Source: Oscillospiraceae bacterium
GTDB taxonomy: Bacteria; Bacillota; Clostridia; Oscillospirales; Ruminococcaceae
Direction: 5' to 3'
Assembly (NCBI GenBank): GCA_017550285.1
Contig: JAFZPP010000040.1
Span: 62,001 to 126,000, forward strand
DNA: 64,000 bases
Part shown: positions 17,472-25,913 of the stretch, one piece after another
Position numbering within the stretch: the first letter of the stretch is position 1
Layout: the number at the start of each line of letters is the position of its first letter
Notes under the pieces: model-generated
Databases searched by the model: none
Seen by the model: the letters and a program-made list of their open reading frames with translations, nothing else
What the model was told of the DNA's origin: nothing
Translations under genes and position numbers: made by a program

Positions 17472-18325
17472 AGCTCCTCTCTCTTGCGCAGCAGATTACA
17501 GGTATTTTCATATTCGCGGCGTTCAAAATCAACATACATGCGGTTGCGCGAAATTGCTTCGTCAAAGTCGATTTCATAGCCGTTGAAATCCGGACCGTCC
17601 ACGCAGGCGAATTTCGTAATGCGCTCGCCGCCGCGGTTCAGCGTCACACGGCAGCCGCCGCACATACCGGTTCCGTCAATCATGATCGGGTTCATGGAAA
17701 CGGTCACAGGCGTATGATACGGACGCGCCGCTTCGACAACGAATTTCATCATCATCATCGGTCCGACGGTCATGATCTCGTCAAACTGTTCACCGGCACC
17801 GAGCATCTTGACCAGCGGCATGCAGACATTGCCGTGCTCGCCGAAGGAGCCGTCATCGGTCATGATATGGAAGGTGTCGGAGCATTCTTTGAATTCATCC
17901 TTGAGGATAATCAGATCGCGGCTGCGAAAGCCGATGATGCTCGTGACATGTGCGCCGTTCGCCTTGAACGCGCGTGCAATCGGCAGCGCAATCGCACAGC
18001 CGACGCCGCCGCCGATGACGCAGACTTTGCGCTTGCCTTCGGTATTTGTAGCAATGCCGAGCGGTCCGGCAAAATCGCAGATATACTCGCCGGTGCGCTT
18101 CTGGTCGAGCTTCTTGGTTGTCGCACCGAGCACCTGAAAAATGATCGACACAGAGCCTCTGCTCTGATCTGCGCGATAGATCGTAAACGGCACGCGCTCG
18201 CCGTCCTCATCAACACGCAGGATGATAAACTGTCCTGCCTTCGCCTTTTTTGCAACTGCCGGTGCCTCAATCTCGAGCATTGTCACCGTGCGGTTGAGTT
18301 CCTTACGGTTCAAAATACGATACAT
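17468..18325 (-). CDS. nfnA: Ferredoxin:NADP oxidoreductase, small subunit (NfnA / sulfide dehydrogenase-like)
   Basis: 285-aa FAD/NAD-binding reductase subunit of the dihydroorotate dehydrogenase B electron-transfer type. An N-terminal FAD barrel (PFTIYRAD), an NAD-binding region (VCVIGGGVGCA) and a C-terminal 2Fe-2S cluster site (GTGMCGGCR followed by FACVDGPDF) are visible. The start MYRILNR at 18325 matches the family. A longer frame upstream overlaps galE and has no ribosome site. Coupled to nfnB by a 4-bp overlap; 40 bp downstream of galE. Confidence 0.92.
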   Translation of the reverse strand: MYRILNRKELNRTVTMLEIEAPAVAKKAKAGQFIILRVDEDGERVPFTIYRADQSRGSVSIIFQVLGATTKKLDQKRTGEYICDFAGPLGIATNTEGKRKVCVIGGGVGCAIALPIARAFKANGAHVTSIIGFRSRDLIILKDEFKECSDTFHIMTDDGSFGEHGNVCMPLVKMLGAGEQFDEIMTVGPMMMMKFVVEAARPYHTPVTVSMNPIMIDGTGMCGGCRVTLNRGGERITKFACVDGPDFNGYEIDFDEAISRNRMYVDFERREYENTCNLLRKREEL

Positions 18326-18365
18326 GCATTTTCTCCCAGTCTGATTATTTGATTGCATAACCGTG

Positions 18366-19391
18366 TCATTCGGCAGCCTGAAATCCGTTCGGATTCTGCC
18401 GCTGCCAGTTCCATGAATCACGGCACATATCATCGAGCGTTTTCTCCGTATGCCAGCCGAGCAGCCGCTCCGCCTTATCCGCGTTTGCATAGAATTCTGC
18501 AAGGTCGCCGTCACGGCGCGCGCCGTACACATGATTGACCTTCACCTGATTGACGCGCTCAAATGTCTCAACGATCTCTGTGACGCTGTAAGGCGTACCG
18601 GTGCCGAGATTGAACACCTCGACGCAGTGCTGATGCATGATATAATCAACAGCCTTCACATGTCCTTTCGCAAGATCGACCACATGGATATAATCGCGCA
18701 TGCAGGTACCGTCCTTGGTCGGATAGTCATTGCCGAAAATCGTCAGGCATTCGCGCTTGCCGACCGCAACCTGTGTCACATAGGGCATCAGGTTATTCGG
18801 AATGCCGAGCGGGTCCTCGCCGATCATGCCGGATTCATGTGCGCCGATCGGATTGAAATAGCGCAGCAGAATGACGGAGAGCGCCGGATCAGCCTTTGCA
18901 GCATCCTCAAAAATCTGCTCCATCATTGCCTTTGTCCAGCCATACGGATTCGAGCAGACGCCGCGCTTCATTGTTTCGATATAAGGCACGGCATTCTCCT
19001 CCCCGTAGACCGTCGCGCTCGAGGAGAAGATCACGTTCTTCACGCCGAATTCCTCCATGACCTCCAGCAGCGTCAGCGTCGTGTCAATATTGTTCCGGTA
19101 GTACATCAGCGGCTTTTTCACAGACTCGCCGACTGCTTTCAGTCCGGCAAAGTGAATCACCGCGTCAATCTTCTCTGCGCGGAACACCGCCGCAACAGCC
19201 TCACGGTCGCGTACATCCGCCTCATACAGTGCGACATGCTTTCCGGTGATCTGTTCCACTCTGCGGATTGCCTCCGGAGAGCTGTTCATGAAATTATCAA
19301 TCACTGCCACTTCATATCCGGCATGCAGGAGCTCCACAGCAGTATGCGAGCCGATATAGCCTGCACCGCCTGCCAGTAAAATTTTCGCCAT
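18366..19391 (-). CDS. galE: UDP-glucose 4-epimerase
   Basis: 341-aa SDR-family epimerase interconverting UDP-glucose and UDP-galactose (possibly their N-acetyl forms). It shows the NAD-binding GGAGYIGSH at the N terminus, SSSATVYG and the catalytic YGWTK (Tyr-x-x-x-Lys), and the usual family length. Start MAKILLAGG at 19391. It lies 29 bp after the phosphonopyruvate decarboxylase gene in the same direction, so it probably shares the phosphonate transcript and can supply UDP-galactose for surface glycans. Confidence 0.94.
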   Translation of the reverse strand: MAKILLAGGAGYIGSHTAVELLHAGYEVAVIDNFMNSSPEAIRRVEQITGKHVALYEADVRDREAVAAVFRAEKIDAVIHFAGLKAVGESVKKPLMYYRNNIDTTLTLLEVMEEFGVKNVIFSSSATVYGEENAVPYIETMKRGVCSNPYGWTKAMMEQIFEDAAKADPALSVILLRYFNPIGAHESGMIGEDPLGIPNNLMPYVTQVAVGKRECLTIFGNDYPTKDGTCMRDYIHVVDLAKGHVKAVDYIMHQHCVEVFNLGTGTPYSVTEIVETFERVNQVKVNHVYGARRDGDLAEFYANADKAERLLGWHTEKTLDDMCRDSWNWQRQNPNGFQAAE

Positions 19392-19420
19392 AACTGCCTC
19401 CGTTTCCCGATATCCGCGTC

Positions 19421-20542
19421 TCAGAGCGCCGCAAGATATCCCATAAAATTCTGCTTGTTTTCCAGCGCGGTCGTTGTCGGTCTGCCGAGATCGCCGCGCG
19501 CACCGATTGCGCATTTCACTTCAATCAGCGTGAGCGCGTCTCTGCTTCGGGCAGCCTGCAATTCCCGATCCAGCGCATCAAACGTATCGACGCAGACTGC
19601 ATACGGATAGCCGCAAGCCGCTGCAATCGCGGTCAGATCAATCTGTCCTGCTGCCGTCGGCATGCCGCCGACCGTTTCATGCGCGCCGTTGTTAATGATA
19701 AGATGCACAAGATTCTGCGGCTTCATGGCACCGTTCACCGCCATTGCACCCATATGCATCAGTGCCGCGCCGTCACCGTCCACGCACCAGATTTTCTGCT
19801 CCGGCATATGCAGTGCAATGCCGAGCGCAATGGACGAAGCATGCCCCATAGAGCCGACCGTCAGAAAGTCATATTTGTGACTCTGACCGTTTGCCTCCCG
19901 TATCTCAAACAGCTCACGGCTTGCCTTGCCGGTCGTGGAAACAACCGGATCGCTGCCGGAAACTGCGGTAATATGCCGGATAATCTCCTCACGGCTCATC
20001 GGATTGCCGTTTTGGTATGTGACCGCCGGTGCATCTGTCAGCGCACCCTTGCGAATGACAAATGCGACCTGCTTTCCCGCAGCCAGCACGCTGCGGAATT
20101 CCTCCATGACGGCACAGAGCGCATCCGCTGCCGTCTCCTTCCCGATCACAAAATACCGGATATCCATTTCCTCGAGCAGCTTCAGCGTGACCGCGCCCTG
20201 ATAGATATGCTGCGGCTCATCGTGTACGCCCGGCTCGCCGCGCCAGCCGATCACAAAAACCATCGGAATCGCATAGACCCGATCATTCAGCAACGACGCC
20301 GCCGGATTGATGATATTTCCTTCGCCGGAATTCTGCATATACACAACCGGCACTCTGCCCGTCGCCAGATGATAACCGGCGGCAAGCGCCGTACAGTTTC
20401 CTTCATTCGCCGCAATGATATGATGCCTGCGGTCAATGCCGTAGGTCTGCATCAGATAATCGCAGAGCGCTTTGAGCTGCGAATCCGGTACACCGGTATA
20501 AAAATCCGCACCGAGGATTCTGACAAAATCTGCAACCTTCAT
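19421..20542 (-). CDS. aepY: Phosphonopyruvate decarboxylase
   Basis: 373-aa thiamine-diphosphate enzyme converting phosphonopyruvate to phosphonoacetaldehyde; this step drives phosphonate biosynthesis by pulling the unfavourable PEP mutase reaction. Visible are the ThDP-binding VDGDGA...IINN segment, the N-terminal catalytic region AANEGNC and the conserved NGAHETVGGMPT. Start MKVADFV at 20542 is preferred; an upstream GTG at 20554 would add four residues and overlap the dehydrogenase gene. Adjacent to PEP mutase and an alcohol dehydrogenase, it forms a complete early phosphonate pathway. Confidence 0.93.
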   Translation of the reverse strand: MKVADFVRILGADFYTGVPDSQLKALCDYLMQTYGIDRRHHIIAANEGNCTALAAGYHLATGRVPVVYMQNSGEGNIINPAASLLNDRVYAIPMVFVIGWRGEPGVHDEPQHIYQGAVTLKLLEEMDIRYFVIGKETAADALCAVMEEFRSVLAAGKQVAFVIRKGALTDAPAVTYQNGNPMSREEIIRHITAVSGSDPVVSTTGKASRELFEIREANGQSHKYDFLTVGSMGHASSIALGIALHMPEQKIWCVDGDGAALMHMGAMAVNGAMKPQNLVHLIINNGAHETVGGMPTAAGQIDLTAIAAACGYPYAVCVDTFDALDRELQAARSRDALTLIEVKCAIGARGDLGRPTTTALENKQNFMGYLAAL

Positions 20543-20546
20543 AGTT

Positions 20547-21662
20547 TTACACACCCTGCAAAATCTGCTGATAAAGTGATTTGATTGTACCTGTACTCAG
20601 CGAAACGGGATGATTCCGCAGCCGCTCCGGATTGACCGATGCAGTCAGTACGGCAAAATCCTCATCGGATTTCACAGAAGGCACCGGAAGCGCAAGCGCA
20701 TCGACAATCTCCGCAAACCGTGCCGGCAGATCATATCGGGAGCATCCCAGTGCATCCGCGATTTCGCCGAATACATTTTCCAGATGTGCCGCACCGCGTG
20801 CATCCGTACAATGCGCCGAATACTGCATCATATACGGAAGCAGCGCCTTGACGCACAGCGCCGCTGCATGACCGTGTGCAATGCCGTAAAGCGTTGTCAG
20901 CTTATAGCACATCGCATGGCCTGCGGTTGTCTGCGTAATATTGATCGCCTTGCCTGCGAGATTCGCAGCCTGCATCATCTCCGCATTGCCCTGATCGTCA
21001 TTCGCAAGATAGCGTGCCTCTGCTGCAACGATCATTTTGATTGCTCTGCGCGCATAGTCCATGCTCTCCTGTGTCGCATGCACCGACCAGTAGGATTCGA
21101 CCGCATGGCAGAGCGCGTCAAGCATTGTTGCCTTCCGCTGATACATCGGCATGGGCTTCAGCAGCACCGGATCAAACAGCACTGCGGACGGAATGCAGCT
21201 TTCATCGGAGACAGAGAGCTTTTCACCGTTATGATAAATCACGGCAAAGCGCGTTGCCTCACTGCCGGTTCCGGCGGTTGTCGGGATTGTAAGCAGCGGA
21301 ATGTCATTCGGTACGATGCGCTGTGCAAGATAGGGCGCATGGTTATCCATATTCGCGTAGAGCTTGATGCACTTGGCAACGTCCATTGCGCTGCCGCCGC
21401 CGACTGCCGCAATCAGATCGCATTTGCCGGCACGGAAAATCGACACGCCCCTGACAACCGAATCATAGCACGGATTCGGCTGATAATCCGAAAACCGTAC
21501 AATACGGACGCCGAGACGTTCCTCGAGCGTCTCAAAGTAATCTTTGATGCGCAGATGCTGAAATCCGCTGCCGCACACAAGCAGGATACATTCTGCACCG
21601 GTCCGGACAAAATAATCATCGAGATCGGCATATGCCTCATCGGCATTCATAATAAACTGCAT
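20547..21662 (-). CDS. Iron-containing alcohol dehydrogenase, probable phosphonoacetaldehyde reductase
   Basis: 371-aa group-III (iron-dependent) alcohol dehydrogenase. NAD site GGGSAMDVAK, the TTAGTGSEAT motif, and metal-ligand regions DALCHAVES and GIAHGHAAAL are intact. Between PEP mutase and phosphonopyruvate decarboxylase the expected reaction is reduction of phosphonoacetaldehyde to 2-hydroxyethylphosphonate, as known for PhpC/FomC-type enzymes. Function is inferred from context. It starts one base before the PEP mutase stop region and ends 4 bp before aepY, so the three genes are tightly coupled. Confidence 0.88.
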   Translation of the reverse strand: MQFIMNADEAYADLDDYFVRTGAECILLVCGSGFQHLRIKDYFETLEERLGVRIVRFSDYQPNPCYDSVVRGVSIFRAGKCDLIAAVGGGSAMDVAKCIKLYANMDNHAPYLAQRIVPNDIPLLTIPTTAGTGSEATRFAVIYHNGEKLSVSDESCIPSAVLFDPVLLKPMPMYQRKATMLDALCHAVESYWSVHATQESMDYARRAIKMIVAAEARYLANDDQGNAEMMQAANLAGKAINITQTTAGHAMCYKLTTLYGIAHGHAAALCVKALLPYMMQYSAHCTDARGAAHLENVFGEIADALGCSRYDLPARFAEIVDALALPVPSVKSDEDFAVLTASVNPERLRNHPVSLSTGTIKSLYQQILQGV

Positions 21663-21663
21663 A

Positions 21664-23682
21664 TCAGATGTCCTCCGGAATCAGGCGAATAATGTCCTTG
21701 AACGGCATGCAGACCGCATCACATTCCCTCGCGCGGTGATACGTCAGAATCAGCTCCGCCGCATGCTGCATGGCAGGAAATCCGCTTCTTGTGAGCTGAT
21801 TGGCATAGATCACAACATTGACGCCGCGCGCCCTGAATTCCTCCTCCGTAACCGTATTGAACGATGTCGGAACAACAACCAGCGGCGTTTCGGTATCCTG
21901 CGCACGGAACAGCTCTGCGAACGCAAAAATCTCCGCAGGGTCCTGTCTGCGCGAATGAATCATAATTGCATCCGCACCGGCATCCCGAAATGCAAATGCG
22001 CGTGTCAGTGCATCCTCCATGCCCTGTTCCAGAATGAGACTCTCAATGCGGGCACAGATCATGAAATCTGCGGTTTTCTGCGCTTTTTTGCCCGCTCTGA
22101 TCTTCTCGCAGAAATCAGAAACCGAAGCCTGTGTCTGCGCGACCTCCGTGCCGAACAGTGAATTCTTCTTCAAGCCTGTTTTATCTTCAATGATAACCAT
22201 GGAAACGCCCATGCGCTCCAGTGTGCGGACCGTGTATACAAAATGCTCCGTCAGACCGCCGGTATCGCCGTCGAAGATGATCGGTTTCGTCGTGACCTCC
22301 ATGATATCGTCGATCGTGCGGTAGCGCGAGGTCATATCCACAAGCTCAATATCCGGCTTGCCCTTTGCAGTCGAATCACAGAGCGACGAAATCCACATTG
22401 CATCAAACTGTCTTGCGCCGCCGTCCTGAAAAACCACGGTTTTTTCCGCGATCAGACCGGTCAGTCCGCTGTGTGCCTCAATCGCGGTAATCAGCCCCTT
22501 CATGGCAATCGCCTTCCGGAGCCGCCCCCTGCGGATATGCGGCATGGACATATCGGCGCGTGCACGGTTTTCAAGCTCCTGATATTTTTTATCCTTTGCA
22601 TAGGGATATTCCACGAGCTGTCCGCCGTAAGACGCAAGCACCGAGGTCACCTCATCGCGTATGACCTTCTGAAAACCGGTCTGCCAGTCATCGCCGTGCA
22701 CAACATAATCCGGCTGATAGGCTTCGAGATTCTCTCTGTAACTCAGCGATTTCTGCGCAACAACCTTCCAGACACCTGCAATATTCTCAAACATTGCCTT
22801 CCGTTCCGCAAAGGGCAGCAGCGGAAAACGCTTGTAGCTGCAAACCGCCTCATCGGAAAGCACGCCGACAATCAGCCTGCCGAGCCGTTTTGCCTTTTTG
22901 ATAAGTGCAATATGTCCGCTGTGAATCATGTCGGTCGAGAAGCACATATAAACGGTGCGGCTTTCAATCTCACGGAGCCTTGCGGATACAACCGCCAGAT
23001 CCGCCGGATTGTCAATCTCCGCACAAAGCCTGTCTGCAACATCCAGCGGAACGATATCCTTTTCCGCAATCTCGTTGAGTGCATGTTCCGCATAGCACGT
23101 TGTCTTTGCAGCATCGCCCGATTCACAGTATGTGATGATGCGCGCAAGCCACAGATTCCAGTCAGCTTCCAGCAGCTTATACAGCGGCTGCGCAGCGACG
23201 GCATCATTGAAGAATTCAATGCCGACCTTCTGCACCCTTCCGTCCGCGATCACCGCCTTAAAATCCTTTTCCGGCAGTTCCAGCGATGTGCTGACCGTCA
23301 TGCAGCTCTGCGCCGACGCGAGGACATCATCGAGCACGGTATTCTCAAACACAAGATCGCCGTGCATCAGAATGACAGCGGTATCTCTGAGGTATTCCCG
23401 CGCGCAGTAAATCGAATAAATATAGTTCGTCCGGTCATAGACCGGATTTTTGACAAAGGTAATATGCAGCGGCAGTTCCAGACTGTTGCAGTAACTGACC
23501 AGTACGCTGTCAAAGGCACCGGTCGTCATGACAACATCGGTAATGCCGGCATCGGCAAGCATCCGGAGCTGCCTGCTGAGAATCGTCTCACGGGCGGAGA
23601 TTTCTGTCATGCATTTCGGATGCTCGCTCGTGAGGACGCCCATGCGGCTGCCGAGACCGGAATTCAGTATCAGTGCTTTCAC
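21664..23682 (-). CDS. aepX: Three-domain enzyme: NTP transferase, cytidylyltransferase and phosphoenolpyruvate mutase
   Basis: 672-aa fusion. Residues 1-240: a LicC/MobA-like sugar-type nucleotidyltransferase (LNSGLGSRMG, HPKCMTEI, HGDLVFEN). Residues about 241-375: a second, TagD-like cytidylyltransferase of the HxGH superfamily (HSGH 254-257, GVLSDEA). Residues about 385-672: phosphoenolpyruvate mutase with DGDTGG and the signature EDKTGLKKNS at 499-508, which separates it from isocitrate lyase relatives. PEP mutase makes phosphonopyruvate from PEP, the first C-P bond. The attached transferases probably couple the phosphonate to CMP. The GTG start at 23682 follows GGAGGGAG; a longer frame overlaps the region after the VanZ-like gene. 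Confidence 0.9.
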   Translation of the reverse strand: MKALILNSGLGSRMGVLTSEHPKCMTEISARETILSRQLRMLADAGITDVVMTTGAFDSVLVSYCNSLELPLHITFVKNPVYDRTNYIYSIYCAREYLRDTAVILMHGDLVFENTVLDDVLASAQSCMTVSTSLELPEKDFKAVIADGRVQKVGIEFFNDAVAAQPLYKLLEADWNLWLARIITYCESGDAAKTTCYAEHALNEIAEKDIVPLDVADRLCAEIDNPADLAVVSARLREIESRTVYMCFSTDMIHSGHIALIKKAKRLGRLIVGVLSDEAVCSYKRFPLLPFAERKAMFENIAGVWKVVAQKSLSYRENLEAYQPDYVVHGDDWQTGFQKVIRDEVTSVLASYGGQLVEYPYAKDKKYQELENRARADMSMPHIRRGRLRKAIAMKGLITAIEAHSGLTGLIAEKTVVFQDGGARQFDAMWISSLCDSTAKGKPDIELVDMTSRYRTIDDIMEVTTKPIIFDGDTGGLTEHFVYTVRTLERMGVSMVIIEDKTGLKKNSLFGTEVAQTQASVSDFCEKIRAGKKAQKTADFMICARIESLILEQGMEDALTRAFAFRDAGADAIMIHSRRQDPAEIFAFAELFRAQDTETPLVVVPTSFNTVTEEEFRARGVNVVIYANQLTRSGFPAMQHAAELILTYHRARECDAVCMPFKDIIRLIPEDI

Positions 23683-23720
23683 GGTGACAAATCTCCCTCC
23701 TTGCCGGATCAAACAAAATT

Positions 23721-24233
23721 CTATTGCTTTGCCGCAGCGCATTTCCGGATGAAGCTGTAAAACAGATATCCGATCACGGCGCCGAGCGTATTATGAAACA
23801 CATCATCAAATTCCAGCAGTCCTCTGCCGGTATAATACTGTGTCAGCTCTATAAAACATGTAGACAGCAGCGCGGTCAGCGTGACAAACAGCAGTTCACG
23901 CAGCATGCGTCTTTTCGGATCGCGCCGCTGCGGACACAGTGCCGGAAGCAGCACGCCCAGCGGCATCAGCAGAAGCAGATTGCCCAGAATCTGGCGAGCG
24001 AAAAATCTGCGGCTGCTCCCGCGGAACACCATGCGAATCTCCCAGAACGGCGTCAGAATTGCCCTGCGGATACCGACCTTCCGGTCAATCAGCGTCAGCC
24101 ACAGGACGGCGAATACATATAGAAACAAGACACAGACGCCGAATATGCGTCTGTATCCTGCGGTACTGTGATCATTTTGACCGGACCGATGCAGTGCCGC
24201 ATCATGATCCGCATTGCGTTTCCGTCTCTTCAC
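23721..24233 (-). CDS. VanZ-like membrane protein
   Basis: 170-aa VanZ-family protein with four predicted membrane helices and the family motifs NLLLLMPLGVLLP and IELTQ...GRG...FDDVFHNTLGAVIGY. The name-giving VanZ gives low-level teicoplanin resistance, but most members have no known role. It is the first gene after the promoter at 24279-24307 and leads into the phosphonate genes 38 bp downstream. A highly charged N-terminal tail (MKRRKRNADHD) is cytoplasmic. Confidence 0.9.
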   Translation of the reverse strand: MKRRKRNADHDAALHRSGQNDHSTAGYRRIFGVCVLFLYVFAVLWLTLIDRKVGIRRAILTPFWEIRMVFRGSSRRFFARQILGNLLLLMPLGVLLPALCPQRRDPKRRMLRELLFVTLTALLSTCFIELTQYYTGRGLLEFDDVFHNTLGAVIGYLFYSFIRKCAAAKQ

Positions 24234-24278
24234 GATTGCCCCCTGTCGGCTGCGGCATCCTTCGTATCTTATCGTTTA

Positions 24279-24307
24279 AGTATACCACAGACCATAAGGT
24301 TTGTCAA
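24279..24307 (-). promoter_or_regulatory. Promoter of the VanZ-phosphonate operon
   Basis: Minus strand TTGACA (24307-24302), 17-bp spacer, TATACT (24284-24279), about 45 bp before the VanZ-like start. Confidence 0.85.
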
Positions 24308-24443
24308 GTATCTGCGGCTGTCTGAAACTGCCGCTGCACCATGAAGAAACAGACATTTCCGCCGTATCCTGTCCCCCGCAGGCGCACCGTTTCTTCCGGT
24401 CATCCGATGTATAGATTTTACTGCATTATTTGCAAATCCCTAC

Positions 24444-24473
24444 TTGACAATCTGCAATATAGTATGCTATAAT
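24444..24473 (+). promoter_or_regulatory. Promoter of the CDP-glycerol transferase / LicC-LicA / symporter genes
   Basis: TTGACA at 24444-24449, 18-bp spacer, TATAAT at 24468-24473. It diverges from the phosphonate promoter 140 bp away, so the two operons share one control region. The leader is about 105 nt. Confidence 0.85.
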
Positions 24474-24584
24474 TTGAATTGGGTTGTTCAAATAAAAGAA
24501 TTACAAAATGGAGTGCAATATATAGTAAGATTTACTGACAGTATATTATACTGATGCTGAATTCTTTGATTGGAGGTCTCGTTC

Positions 24585-25880
24585 ATGGGTGTGAAAGCGA
24601 TCCTGCGCAAAACGCCTGTCAAAAAAATCTATACCGCAGCCAAAAACTGCCTGATTGATCTGGATTCTGCTGCAATCGGCGTATGCAGGAAAATGAAGGC
24701 ACATAAATCCGATGTCATTACGGTTGTTTTCATGTGCCAGTATATTCCGGCATGGAACAAGATGAAGCCGGTCTATGAAAAGCTGAAAGCCGACAAGCGC
24801 TTCAAGGTCATTCTGCTCTGCATCCCGTCGGATATCACTGAGCATGTCCTGCATTCCAAAGTAAATGACGTCTATCAGTATTTTGTCTCGGAGCACTATA
24901 CGGATGCTGTCGATGCGCTCGAAAAGCAGGACGGCACGCTCAGGTGGAAGAGTCTCCGGCAGTTCTCTCCGGATTATGTTTTCTACGGCAGGCCGTACAA
25001 TTCTTATATGCCTGCGGTGTATACCTCAAGAAGCGTTGCGCGGTATGCAAAGGTCTGCCTCATCATGTACAGCACAAACATCACGAAGTTTGCGCTGGAT
25101 ACGACAATCAACCGGAATTTCCTTGCGTATACCTATATCTATTTTGCAACCTCGCAGGAGCTTGCCGAGATCAATACAAGCCGGAATAAGCTCGCGCACA
25201 GGCTCGGATTCAGCCATACCTATGACTGCGGTCTGATTCCGATGGAGGAAATCCTCCTCAACAAAGATCAGCCCCATAATTCATGGGACTGGTCCGAAAA
25301 GCAGATTCGCGTCATGTGGACACCGCGCTGGACGACTGATCCGGCAATCGGCGGCAGCAATTTCTTCCGGTATAAGGAAGTGCTGTATGACTATGCTTCG
25401 CGTCACCCCGAAATGGATTTCCTGTTCCGTCCGCATCCGATGATGTGGGACAATTTCATCAAAACCGGTGAGATCACTGAGGCGGAACGGGATGCATATA
25501 TCAGCAAATGCAATGCACTCGGAAATATCCGGTTTGACAGCAACAAGGAATATATCAGCACGCTCTGGAGCACAACCGTGCTGATTTCCGATATCTCCGG
25601 CATTATGACCGAGTTCTATGCAACAGGCGCACCGCTTATTTTCTGCGAATCGGATATCAAGATGTCGCTGTTCAGGCAGGGCGAAACGATCATGGATTCC
25701 TGCTATCGGGTCAATTCCGAGGCAGAGCTGATAGAAACGCTCGATCAGATCGGCAGAAATGAGGATCCGCTGCGGGAAAAGCGTGAAACCGTTGTCCGTT
25801 CGATGATCAATCCGGACAAGCTGCCGAGCACGGTCATTCTTGAGCATCTTCTCGCAGACCATAAAGGGAAAAAGAAATAA
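24585..25880 (+). CDS. CDP-glycerol glycerophosphotransferase family protein (TagB/TagF-like)
   Basis: 431-aa cytoplasmic or membrane-associated transferase. The C-terminal half carries the family's conserved FRPHPMMWDNFI and SDISGIMTEFYATG motifs, the latter matching the donor-binding SDxSS(x)xxE region. Family members move glycerol- or ribitol-phosphate (or another phospho-alcohol) from a CDP donor to a glycan. It is short, with no extra glycosyltransferase domain. The ATG at 24585 follows GGAGG. The next gene makes CDP-choline-type donors, so a phosphocholine or phosphonate donor is possible. A paralogue lies at 37910. Confidence 0.88.
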   Translation: MGVKAILRKTPVKKIYTAAKNCLIDLDSAAIGVCRKMKAHKSDVITVVFMCQYIPAWNKMKPVYEKLKADKRFKVILLCIPSDITEHVLHSKVNDVYQYFVSEHYTDAVDALEKQDGTLRWKSLRQFSPDYVFYGRPYNSYMPAVYTSRSVARYAKVCLIMYSTNITKFALDTTINRNFLAYTYIYFATSQELAEINTSRNKLAHRLGFSHTYDCGLIPMEEILLNKDQPHNSWDWSEKQIRVMWTPRWTTDPAIGGSNFFRYKEVLYDYASRHPEMDFLFRPHPMMWDNFIKTGEITEAERDAYISKCNALGNIRFDSNKEYISTLWSTTVLISDISGIMTEFYATGAPLIFCESDIKMSLFRQGETIMDSCYRVNSEAELIETLDQIGRNEDPLREKRETVVRSMINPDKLPSTVILEHLLADHKGKKK

Positions 25881-25913
25881 AAGATCACAATGAAAAAGGA
25901 GTTCTAAGGACAA

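Noticed and set aside
22243-23760. 505-codon open frame on the plus strand opposite the PEP mutase fusion
   Set aside because: Composition (Arg, His, Cys, Ile rich) is that of a shadow frame; the minus-strand frame has three intact enzyme domains.
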